The notes under the pieces were generated by a model. That model searched no databases and had not been told where the DNA came from. It was given only the letters and a program-made list of their open reading frames with translations. The position numbers and the translations under genes are program-made. Below, piece after piece: positions 53,494 through 61,396 of a stretch of DNA of 64,000 bases; position 1 is the stretch's first letter; every line of letters starts with the position of its first letter. The DNA is from Lewinellaceae bacterium (GTDB taxonomy: Bacteria > Bacteroidota > Bacteroidia > Chitinophagales > Saprospiraceae), in assembly GCA_020636105.1 (NCBI GenBank), contig JACJYL010000001.1, positions 620,001 to 684,000 of the forward strand. Reading direction: 5' to 3'.

Positions 53494-54891
53494 ATGAAAA
53501 ATACATATTTCGACTTAATCAATCAGACCTACTATTTCCCGCAGGAAGGCCTTGATCTCAATAACGGATACCTTTATTTTCATGGAGTTTCCCTCCAACA
53601 TTTGATCGACACTTATGGTACGCCGTTCAGGATTACCTATTTGCCAAAAATTGGAGATCAAATAAAAAAAGCCACCAACTGGTTCAATAAAGCCATGAAG
53701 GTCAATGGTTATAAAGGCGACTATTATTATTGTTACTGCACCAAGTGTTGTCACTTTGAGCACGTCATCAGTAAAGCACTCGAATACGGTGTGAATCTGG
53801 AAACTTCTTCAAGTTTTGATATTGATCTGATCCTTAAATTATACGAAAAAGGTAAAATTGACACCTCCATTGTTTTGGTACACAATGGCTACAAAACAGA
53901 TGAATACCTGGAAAAAATCATTAAGCTGAATGAATTGGGATTCAAAAATTCCATAGCGGTGATGGACAGCATGGAGGAACTGGACAGGCTATACAAGCGC
54001 CTGAAAGAGCCTATTAAAATAGGGATCAGGCTGGCCACTGACCTTCAGCCCCAATCCCCCTATTATACTTCCAGGCTGGGCATCAGGTCGTCGGAGATCA
54101 TCAACTTTTACAAAAGCAAAATTGCCCGAAAATCAAAAGTGGAACTGAAAATGCTCCATTTTTTCGTAGATTCAGGAATTCGGGACACCTTATACTACTG
54201 GGGTGAATTCAATAAGGCCCTAAAGGTTTTTGTTGAACTTAAAAAAATTGCCCCTTCCCTGGACTCACTCAACATCGGAGGAGGGTTTCCCATTAAGAAT
54301 AATCTCGGCTTTGAGTATGATTATAAATACATGGTCGGGGAGATTGTTCAGAATATCAAGGAAGAATGTATGAATGCAGGCGTTGAAGAGCCCGATATCT
54401 ACACAGAGTTTGGAAAGTATTCAGTTGGAGAAAGCGGAGCCGTTATCTTCCAGGTATTGGAACAAAAGATTCAAAACGATACCGAAAACTGGTATATCAT
54501 CAACAATAGCCTGATGAATACCATTCCCGATGCCTGGAGTATCCTGGAAAAATTCGTACTCCTGCCCGTCAACAAATGGAACGATGAATACGAAAAAGTA
54601 AATATCGGCGGGATCAGTTGTGATCATTCCGATTATTATAATTCTGAAGAGCTCAATCAACAAATCTTTCTCCCTAAAATGGATCCTAAAGACAAGGAAC
54701 CCCTTTATATTGGGTTTTTCTATACCGGGGCTTACCAGGATGCCATCAGTGGGTACGGAGGCATCAAACATTGTCTGATCCCGTCCCCGAAACATATTGT
54801 AGTCGACCGCGATAATACAGGTAACTATACCGTCGCTTTATACAGGGATGAACAGCAGGCTGAAGATATGTTACGTATTTTAGGTTATTAA
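53494..54891 (+). CDS. Fold-III PLP decarboxylase, probable arginine decarboxylase
   Basis: A 465-residue alanine-racemase-fold PLP enzyme of the biosynthetic arginine decarboxylase/LysA superfamily. The predicted PLP Lys84 lies in the unusual YYYCYCTKCCHFEHV; further motifs are NLETSSSFDIDLI, LHFFVDSGIRD, LNIGGGFPI, EFGKYSVGESGA and the active-site Cys region GGISCDHSDYYN. It probably makes agmatine from arginine for polyamine synthesis, because the next gene, 42 bp downstream, encodes a deoxyhypusine-synthase-like protein. Another basic amino acid is possible. The protein is shorter than E. coli SpeA (about 630-660 residues). Confidence 0.82.
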   Translation: MKNTYFDLINQTYYFPQEGLDLNNGYLYFHGVSLQHLIDTYGTPFRITYLPKIGDQIKKATNWFNKAMKVNGYKGDYYYCYCTKCCHFEHVISKALEYGVNLETSSSFDIDLILKLYEKGKIDTSIVLVHNGYKTDEYLEKIIKLNELGFKNSIAVMDSMEELDRLYKRLKEPIKIGIRLATDLQPQSPYYTSRLGIRSSEIINFYKSKIARKSKVELKMLHFFVDSGIRDTLYYWGEFNKALKVFVELKKIAPSLDSLNIGGGFPIKNNLGFEYDYKYMVGEIVQNIKEECMNAGVEEPDIYTEFGKYSVGESGAVIFQVLEQKIQNDTENWYIINNSLMNTIPDAWSILEKFVLLPVNKWNDEYEKVNIGGISCDHSDYYNSEELNQQIFLPKMDPKDKEPLYIGFFYTGAYQDAISGYGGIKHCLIPSPKHIVVDRDNTGNYTVALYRDEQQAEDMLRILGY

Positions 54892-54933
54892 TTGTCGGAA
54901 GCATTTATTGTGAAATTTTAAATTTGAATAATA

Positions 54934-55905
54934 ATGGAAAGACCAATCACAAATTTCATGCTGGAACATTACCGGCATTTCAATGCTGCGACCACTGTTG
55001 ACGCAGCAAAGGCCTATGTGGACCAACTTGAAAGTGGACATAATATGATGATCACCCTTGCCGGGGCAATGAGTACCGCCGAATTGGGAAAATCACTGGC
55101 AGAAATGATACGCCAGGACAAAGTTCAGATCATCACCTGCACCGGCGCAAACCTGGAGGAAGACATTTTCAACCTGGTGGCACACACGCATTACAAAAGG
55201 GTGCCCAATTACAGAGACCTTAGCCCACAGGATGAAATGGATCTTTTGAACCATCACTTCAACCGCGTGACCGATACCTGTATTCCTGAAGAAGAAGCCA
55301 TGCGTCGAATTGAGCAAAAACTGGTGGACGTCTGGACCAAGGCAAAAAATGAAGGAAAACGGTTTTTTCCTCACGAATTCCTCTATCAAATAATTCGTTC
55401 CGGCGTGTTGGAAGGATCTCTCGATATTGATCCCAAAGACTCATGGATGGTAGCTGCCTGTGAAAAAAACCTGCCAATCATCGTACCGGGATGGGAAGAT
55501 TCCACGACCGGCAATATGTTTGCCGCAAGATGTATGCGGGGAGAGTTCCAGTCTTCCATTGTGAAATCAGGAATTGAATATATGATGTTTTTGGCAGACT
55601 GGTATATGAAAAACGCAGGCAACAAAGGAGTCGGTTTTTTCCAGATCGGAGGTGGTATAGCTGGAGACTTCCCCATTTGCACCGTCCCAATGCTTCGGCA
55701 GGATATGGAACTTGATGAAACTCCTTTTTGGTCTTATTTTTGTCAAATCAGCGATTCAACCACTAGCTACGGATCCTATTCAGGTGCCGTGCCCAATGAA
55801 AAAATAACCTGGGAAAAACTGGATATTGAGACGCCTAAGTTTGTCATCGAAAGTGATGCTACAATCGTTGCACCCTTAATTTTTGCATATATACTCGGGT
55901 GGTAA
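54934..55905 (+). CDS. Deoxyhypusine-synthase-like protein (probable homospermidine synthase-type)
   Basis: A 323-residue member of the deoxyhypusine synthase family. Bacteria lack eIF5A, and bacterial members studied so far transfer the aminobutyl group of spermidine to small amines, often giving homospermidine. Conserved parts are ITLAGAMSTAELGKSLAEM, IITCTGANLEED, IIVPGWEDSTTGNMFAA, GVGFFQIGGGIAGDFPIC and the active-site Lys295 in EKITWEKLD. The NAD-binding glycine-rich segment is intact, so an active enzyme is likely. It forms a two-gene unit with the decarboxylase upstream. Confidence 0.9.
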   Translation: MERPITNFMLEHYRHFNAATTVDAAKAYVDQLESGHNMMITLAGAMSTAELGKSLAEMIRQDKVQIITCTGANLEEDIFNLVAHTHYKRVPNYRDLSPQDEMDLLNHHFNRVTDTCIPEEEAMRRIEQKLVDVWTKAKNEGKRFFPHEFLYQIIRSGVLEGSLDIDPKDSWMVAACEKNLPIIVPGWEDSTTGNMFAARCMRGEFQSSIVKSGIEYMMFLADWYMKNAGNKGVGFFQIGGGIAGDFPICTVPMLRQDMELDETPFWSYFCQISDSTTSYGSYSGAVPNEKITWEKLDIETPKFVIESDATIVAPLIFAYILGW

Positions 55906-56200
55906 ACGAGTGTAAAAAAGCTTAAAACAGCGCAGCATTATTTAGTTGAAATTCAGATTTCAATTCAGTATTTATTCAGATTTTACCTGTAAAATTGCAC
56001 TGAAATAAAATCAGGACCCCAATAAGGTTAATTATTGTTGATTTAACTTTTTAAAAATCACCCGAAAAAAACCTGCCATGCCGGTCGTTGCGCCATCCCG
56101 CCCAGCAAAAAAAAATGGTAATAAAGGTTTTTTCTTCATTATTTTTTTAGAATTAAACTTGTATCTTGGCGGCGCATTACGAAATTTTAAACAACCAGGT

Positions 56201-56815
56201 ATGTCTAATGAAAGCCCAAACGCGAACCGTTATTCCAACGAAGAGCTCGCGGAGTTTAAGGTAATTATCGAACAAAAGCTTCAAAAAGCCAATGAGGCTT
56301 TAAAGTTCATTCTCGATCAGATTGAAGCCATCACTGAGGTCGGAAGTGAAGGCGACTGGATGGACGACACTTCCAATAGCAATGATCTTAAAATGCTATA
56401 CACTATGGAGGGCCGCCACCGTAAACACATTATTGATTTGGAGAATGCCATGCTCCGCATCAAAAATAAAACTTATGGAGTTTGTTTGGCAACAGGTGAA
56501 TTGATCGACAAACGTCGTTTGATGGCTGTGCCTACGACCACCAAAAGTCTTGAGGCCAAAATGATTGAGGCAAATCCTCCTAAAAAAGTTAACCGTCCCA
56601 GTACGGATGAAGAGAAAAGGATTCGAAAAGAAACCAAGCCAGTTTCTATTGTTAAAATCAAAAAGAAGGAAGTTAAATCTCCTGAAAAAATCAATCTCAA
56701 AGATCCTCTTGATTTTGTAAATGACGATCTGGATGATGATTTCGATGATCCTTTCCTCGGCGAAGATGACTTTTTAGCGGATGACATTAATTTTGACATC
56801 GATCTCGACGATTAA
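56201..56815 (+). CDS. DksA/TraR-like protein lacking zinc cysteines, acidic tail
   Basis: A 204-residue protein. Residues about 10-100 form a DksA-type coiled coil (LAEFKVIIEQKLQKANEAL, GDWMDDTSNSND, then the RHRKHIIDLENAMLRIKNKTYG helix). The following segment YGVCLATGELIDKRRLMAVP aligns with the DksA zinc-finger region but keeps only one of four Cys. A Lys-rich linker (about 125-165) leads to a very acidic C-terminus (DDDFDDPFLGEDDFLADD). It may act on RNA polymerase like DksA without zinc. The ATG at 56201 is chosen because homology starts there; the open frame upstream to 56078 is low-complexity. It is followed by a terminator hairpin. Confidence 0.8.
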   Translation: MSNESPNANRYSNEELAEFKVIIEQKLQKANEALKFILDQIEAITEVGSEGDWMDDTSNSNDLKMLYTMEGRHRKHIIDLENAMLRIKNKTYGVCLATGELIDKRRLMAVPTTTKSLEAKMIEANPPKKVNRPSTDEEKRIRKETKPVSIVKIKKKEVKSPEKINLKDPLDFVNDDLDDDFDDPFLGEDDFLADDINFDIDLDD

Positions 56816-56854
56816 ATAAGGTGGGTTTGCCAAAAGTATCTTTGCTCTAAATTG

Positions 56855-56905
56855 AATTCCCGGTTTTAAAAGTTACCATTGAAAGTGCTTTTAACCGGGA
56901 ATTTT
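56855..56905 (+). terminator. Terminator hairpin after the DksA-like gene
   Basis: AATTCCCGGTT (56855-56865) pairs with AACCGGGAATT (56893-56903), and AAAAG/CTTTT pair further in after a two-base bulge. TTAAATT follows. It separates the DksA-like gene from the two-component genes. Confidence 0.6.
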
Positions 56906-57048
56906 AAATTCCACTTGAATCGTCTATAATCTTTTCTCCTCCAAAAGAGCGAATTTCCTGCTCCCGTGCATTTTTTATAACCATTTCTTTTTTATCTTAG
57001 GCCAAACAACCTCTGATCTTTATTCAAAGGAATCCATAATTCAAAGAA

Positions 57049-57726
57049 ATGAAACTACTATTAGTAGAAGACGAACCGGATTTACTCAGCTTGATGGAGA
57101 GGTATTTAAAGAGAGAAGGATACCTTTGTGAGCACGCTTCCAATTTTAAGGATGGGTTTATCAAAATAAACAATTACGAGTATGATTGTGCCATCATAGA
57201 CCTGAACCTTCCCGGAGGGGACGGGCTGAAACTCGTAAAAATGCTCAGAGAAGATAATTCTGAAACAGGCATCCTAATCGTCTCGGCAAGAAATACAGTG
57301 GAAGACAGGATCAGGGGGCTGGAGATCGGAGCTGACGATTACCTGACCAAACCTTTTAACCTTTCCGAATTAAATGCCCGTATTAAGGCAGTATTGCGTC
57401 GCAAAACCAACCAGTTTAATAATGAACTCAACTTCGGAAAATTAATCCTCAATACGGATGAGCGAACCGCTATCGCTGATGGCAATTTACTGCAACTGAC
57501 CAAAAAAGAATACGATATCCTTGTTTTTCTGGCCAGAAATAAAAACCGCGTCGTTACCAAAGACAGTATTGCCGAACACCTTTGGGGTGATTATATGGAC
57601 AATGCCGTTTCCTTTGATTTTATTTATGCCCATGTAAAAAACCTGAGGAAAAAACTTGCCGAGAACAACTGCGGCGAATTCCTTAAAACTGTTTATGGTA
57701 TTGGTTATAAATTCCATGGAAATTGA
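57049..57726 (+). CDS. OmpR/PhoB-family response regulator
   Basis: A 225-residue response regulator. The receiver domain has the acidic pocket LLVEDEPDLL, the phosphoacceptor Asp51 in CAIIDLNLPGGDGL, the Ser/Ala switch ILIVSARNT and the Lys of YLTKPFNLSEL. The C-terminal winged-helix domain contains LTKKEYDILVFLARNKNRVV and HVKNLRKKLAE. It overlaps the sensor kinase gene by one base (TGATG), forming a two-component pair of unknown stimulus. Confidence 0.95.
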   Translation: MKLLLVEDEPDLLSLMERYLKREGYLCEHASNFKDGFIKINNYEYDCAIIDLNLPGGDGLKLVKMLREDNSETGILIVSARNTVEDRIRGLEIGADDYLTKPFNLSELNARIKAVLRRKTNQFNNELNFGKLILNTDERTAIADGNLLQLTKKEYDILVFLARNKNRVVTKDSIAEHLWGDYMDNAVSFDFIYAHVKNLRKKLAENNCGEFLKTVYGIGYKFHGN

Positions 57727-58709
57727 TGCAATTGAAAAAACAATACAGTTTACCTATTGCCATAGCGCTGGCCTCCGCCATGCTTTTAACCGTATTCTTA
57801 TTCCCTCCGGAATGGTACCTGAAAGTGGCCATTGTCGTCATCGTCCCCTGCATGGTCCTAATTATTGGAAACCGTTTGGTTACCTCCGAGCGGATAAATG
57901 CCATCAGGAGTCAATTGGAAAATATTATTCAAACGCTTGAAGGATTTGACCTGGATGAACCTAAGAAAGTGACCTTCGAAATTTCACACCTTCCCATTTT
58001 TAATGAATTAAACGAATACCTGATGGATCTCATCGACCGGGTCAGGTCAAACTACCACGCTAATAAACAATTCACCCAAAATGCCTCTCACGAACTTCAA
58101 ACCCCTCTAGCCATTATAAAGGGACATGCAGAACTTTTACTACAGTCGCGAAACATAAGAAAAAAAGAAAGCGAAGCCCTTGGACTCATCCTTCAAAATG
58201 CCAACCGGCTTTCAAAGATCAACAATGCGCTGATTCTATTGTCAAAAATCGAACACCATAGGTTTGCAGATACTGAAATGGTAAACTTTTCAAAGGTCAC
58301 AGACGATATCCTTAGTAATTTTGACGACCTGATCCAGATGAATGGCATTACCATAAAGAAAATCAATAATGCCGATATGGTAGTGGAAATGAGTAAATCC
58401 CTTGCCGAAATACTCATCACCAATTTAATCCAGAATGCCATCAGGCACAATTTGAAAAACGGGTTCATAGAAATGGTGTACGCTGCCGATGAGTTTTTGG
58501 TGACCAACCCGGGAGTAGAACTGGAATATCCCCCGGAAAGACTTTTTAAGCGTTTTAAAAAACAGTCCACCTCTGAAGAAAGCATCGGACTGGGGTTATC
58601 CATTATTAAAAAGATATGCGATCAAAACAATTTGGAGGTTGCTTACCTTCACCACGATAATATGCACACCTTTAAGATCAAACGGCTTAAAAATTATGCC
58701 CGCATTTAA
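57726..58709 (+). CDS. Membrane sensor histidine kinase
   Basis: A 327-residue kinase with two N-terminal transmembrane helices and almost no periplasmic loop (IAIALASAMLLTVFLFPPEWYLKVAIVVIVP), so it may sense membrane or cytoplasmic signals. The phosphoacceptor His122 lies in NASHELQTPLA, the N box is LITNLIQNAIRHN and the G2 box is GLGLSIIKKI. The usual DxGxG G1 box reads LVTNPGVEL, a variant seen in other Bacteroidota kinases. The ATG at 57726 shares one base with the regulator stop codon. Confidence 0.92.
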   Translation: MQLKKQYSLPIAIALASAMLLTVFLFPPEWYLKVAIVVIVPCMVLIIGNRLVTSERINAIRSQLENIIQTLEGFDLDEPKKVTFEISHLPIFNELNEYLMDLIDRVRSNYHANKQFTQNASHELQTPLAIIKGHAELLLQSRNIRKKESEALGLILQNANRLSKINNALILLSKIEHHRFADTEMVNFSKVTDDILSNFDDLIQMNGITIKKINNADMVVEMSKSLAEILITNLIQNAIRHNLKNGFIEMVYAADEFLVTNPGVELEYPPERLFKRFKKQSTSEESIGLGLSIIKKICDQNNLEVAYLHHDNMHTFKIKRLKNYARI

Positions 58710-58711
58710 TT

Positions 58712-60109
58712 TTACTCGCCAATCCACCTGTATTTTGCCGGATTAAACCTGAAGTATTGAGGATTCACCTCTTCAAAAGGAATTTTTTGAAAATTGGTCA
58801 ATAAATACTTTTTCTCCGCCAACTCCTCTTTATATTGGCCTTTTCTTTGAAGCATCAGCAAGCAAAATGATTTTTCCTTTCCCTCCATGGCACTTAATAA
58901 AATAGATTCATAGGAGATTCCCCAACTGATGATCATTTTATCTTCAATCTCCGGCGAATTTTGCATGACAAATAACTGTCCTCCTTCCTTTTCCTGCTCC
59001 TCCCCTATTTTTTGGGAAATCCATTCCAATCTTTCTGTATATGGCTTATGATTCATAAAAATAGCGAACAGCCGGAATCCAAAAATAATAATCAAAAAAG
59101 TTACAATACGATTTAATTTAACCTTTGGGAGTATTTCAAAAACAAAAGGAGTCATCACAAATATGGTCAATGGCATGTAACTAACCTCAATGTAAAATCT
59201 ATACGTAGCATGTGGAGAACCAATATGTACCAGGGCCAGGTATCCCAGGCAGGAAAGCAATACAAACCCTGCAGAGACCCAGTTTTTCCTCCTAAGATAC
59301 CAGGCCTCAACCACAAACAGGAAAATGGGGAAGAAGTACCAGTACTTTAGGCTATTGACCAAAAATTTCCTGTTAACCGGCATAGACAAATAATTGGGGA
59401 AATAATCAGTCAACCCTTTGGTAAACTGTTCAAATTTGCCGGAATCATACCAGTTTCCGGCAAACAAATGTTTTAACACCATTACCAAAATGAAAAAACC
59501 GGCGGTGACATACATTTCCTTTCGCCTGAAATCCGGTTGGGTCAATAAGAAAAAAAGAAAAAGAAAGAAAAAGGGAACAAAAATGAGCGGATGGTAAAAT
59601 ACCAGGGTGGGAATCAAAAAGAAGACAAAAAGCTTTTGCCACCCTTTTTTCAGGGTTGGAAAACGCAGCAAAAAAGCATAAAAAAAGAGGGTAAAAGCCA
59701 GCCCCTGCTGAAATTCTGAAGTGGCCCAATAAAATCCATCCAACACCGTCAGGGTAAATAAAAATACGAGTACCAGCCCCATATAATCATTTTTGAACCA
59801 TTTGACAATCAAAAGGTACAAACAAAGATACAAGAGCGTGAAAGATATGGAATACAGGATTAAAACGACCTCCAGTGGAAATCCTGCCTGAATAGCTAAA
59901 TAGGGTAAAACATGAACGATGGCCGATCCAAATCGAAAGACCTGAACCTGCAACCCTCCCTCCTGTATCATCAAAAAAGTCTGGTAGGCAATGTCAGCAA
60001 AAAGGGTCCGCTCTTTATAAAAAACAACCGACAGCAACAGCAACAAAACCATGGTAACGAAGCCCGTTCTTGCCGGCCATCGATTTGAAAATCGGTATGG
60101 GTATTCCAT
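58712..60109 (-). CDS. Polytopic membrane protein, unknown function
   Basis: A 465-residue integral membrane protein with about ten to twelve hydrophobic helices and a C-terminal soluble part of about 90 residues (EEQEKEGGQLFVMQNSPEIED). Overall layout resembles GT-C glycosyltransferases or EpsG-like proteins, but I see no diagnostic DxD near the first loop. It starts 5 bp after the NamZ-like gene on the same strand, so they are co-transcribed and it may act in envelope glycan metabolism (inference). It is convergent with the histidine kinase gene, with 2 bp between stops. Confidence 0.75.
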   Translation of the reverse strand: MEYPYRFSNRWPARTGFVTMVLLLLLSVVFYKERTLFADIAYQTFLMIQEGGLQVQVFRFGSAIVHVLPYLAIQAGFPLEVVLILYSISFTLLYLCLYLLIVKWFKNDYMGLVLVFLFTLTVLDGFYWATSEFQQGLAFTLFFYAFLLRFPTLKKGWQKLFVFFLIPTLVFYHPLIFVPFFFLFLFFLLTQPDFRRKEMYVTAGFFILVMVLKHLFAGNWYDSGKFEQFTKGLTDYFPNYLSMPVNRKFLVNSLKYWYFFPIFLFVVEAWYLRRKNWVSAGFVLLSCLGYLALVHIGSPHATYRFYIEVSYMPLTIFVMTPFVFEILPKVKLNRIVTFLIIIFGFRLFAIFMNHKPYTERLEWISQKIGEEQEKEGGQLFVMQNSPEIEDKMIISWGISYESILLSAMEGKEKSFCLLMLQRKGQYKEELAEKKYLLTNFQKIPFEEVNPQYFRFNPAKYRWIGE

Positions 60110-60114
60110 GCTTG

Positions 60115-61329
60115 TTATTCGAAATCTTTGTACAGGATATATTTTTTCCTCATGATCTTATAATTCGTAAGATCTTCCTGCCAGGAGCTCCTGATCTGAT
60201 CTTCCGACATGCCCGCTTTAATTTGCTGGCGAAGGGTTTCATTTCCGGCCAACTTTTCAAAAAAATCAGTCTTTAAGAAAAAATTATCCTTATCGGGAAA
60301 CTGATGATAGGCTTTTAATAAATAGCCCAGGTCAATTCGCCGCTGATTCCTGATAGTCTCCAACGGGATAGTGGTCAGGTCTTCCCCATAACACAATTGA
60401 TCCTGCAACTTGGGGAATTTTGCGCCTGGCATAGAGACCGGAGTAAAGGAAAAACCACTATCCGGCAAAGCAGGATGCCCATACAACTGGAACTGTTTGT
60501 TGGTTCCCCTGCCTTCACTAAGCACCGTTGCTTCAAAAAAACAAATCGAAGGATACAGGTAAATGGACCGGCTATTGGGCAGGTTAGGCGAAGGTTTGAC
60601 AGGCAATTCATAAAAAGTATTGTGGTCATAATTTTCACAGGGAATCACCGTCAGATCACATGATTCCGCACTGTTTATCCAGCGCTCGCCAGTGATCATC
60701 ATCGCAAACTCACCACTGGTTAAACCATGAACCACAGGAACCGGATGCATGCCTACAAAAGACCTCCATGCAGTATCCAATACCGGACCATCAACATAGT
60801 AGCCATTGGGGTTGGGCCGGTCGAGAATCACCAGGGGAATCCCATATTCCGCACAGGCTTCCATCACCAGGGTCATGGTAGAGATATAGGTATAAAAACG
60901 CACCCCGACATCCTGCACATCATACACCAACAGGTCTATCCCTTCCAAATCTTCCTTAGAAGGTTTTCGCTTTTTGCCGTAAAGGGAAGTTATGGGTACT
61001 CCGGTTTTAGGGTCAAGGCCATCGGTTAGCTTCTCCCCGGCGTCAGCGTCCCCCCTGAATCCATGCTCAGGAGCAAATACTTTCCTGATATTTACACCCA
61101 GAGAGAATAAACTGTCTACCAAATGAACGGAGCCAATGGTTGAAGTTTGGTTGACTACCATAGCAATGCGATTGCCTTCCAATAATGGCATATAGACCTC
61201 TACCCTTTCAGCTGCTGTCTTGACGACTTTATTTTCGGCAACAGGCTGAGGCATGGCCTGTGTTTTTGATTCGAATACACAATTTTGTTGAAAAATTGTA
61301 AAAAAAAGAACAATTATTTTTAACTTCAC
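60115..61329 (-). CDS. DUF1343 / NamZ-like exo-beta-N-acetylmuramidase (GH171)
   Basis: A 404-residue protein of the DUF1343 family; NamZ from Bacillus releases terminal MurNAc from peptidoglycan fragments. Conserved segments are AMVVNQTSTIG, KVFAPEHGFRGDADAGEK (with the PEHG motif, Glu88-His89), GIDLLVYDVQDVGVRFYTYI, LDRPNPNG, PVVHGLTSGEFAMM, PVKPSPNLPN and FFEATVLSEGRGTNKQFQ. A hydrophobic N-terminus (IIVLFFTIFQQNC) suggests export. The start is GTG at 61329; no ATG lies before the signal. It forms a two-gene operon with the membrane protein downstream and points to cell-wall recycling. Confidence 0.92.
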   Translation of the reverse strand: MKLKIIVLFFTIFQQNCVFESKTQAMPQPVAENKVVKTAAERVEVYMPLLEGNRIAMVVNQTSTIGSVHLVDSLFSLGVNIRKVFAPEHGFRGDADAGEKLTDGLDPKTGVPITSLYGKKRKPSKEDLEGIDLLVYDVQDVGVRFYTYISTMTLVMEACAEYGIPLVILDRPNPNGYYVDGPVLDTAWRSFVGMHPVPVVHGLTSGEFAMMITGERWINSAESCDLTVIPCENYDHNTFYELPVKPSPNLPNSRSIYLYPSICFFEATVLSEGRGTNKQFQLYGHPALPDSGFSFTPVSMPGAKFPKLQDQLCYGEDLTTIPLETIRNQRRIDLGYLLKAYHQFPDKDNFFLKTDFFEKLAGNETLRQQIKAGMSEDQIRSSWQEDLTNYKIMRKKYILYKDFE

Positions 61330-61396
61330 CGTGTTGATATTTTGATGCTGTGATATTGCGATTGTTTGATTCTATGATTTGATACTTTGATATTGT
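61330..61396. repeat. Low-complexity TTGATATT/TGAT-rich intergenic tract
   Basis: This 67-bp divergent gap is made of variants of TTTGATATT and TGTGATATT; TGAT occurs eight times. It contains the promoters of both the NamZ-like gene and the exonuclease gene, but no clear -7 box stands out. Confidence 0.4.

Noticed and set aside
56078..56200. 41-residue N-terminal extension of the DksA-like protein
   Set aside because: The extension has an unrelated composition, and DksA-like homology begins at the ATG at 56201.
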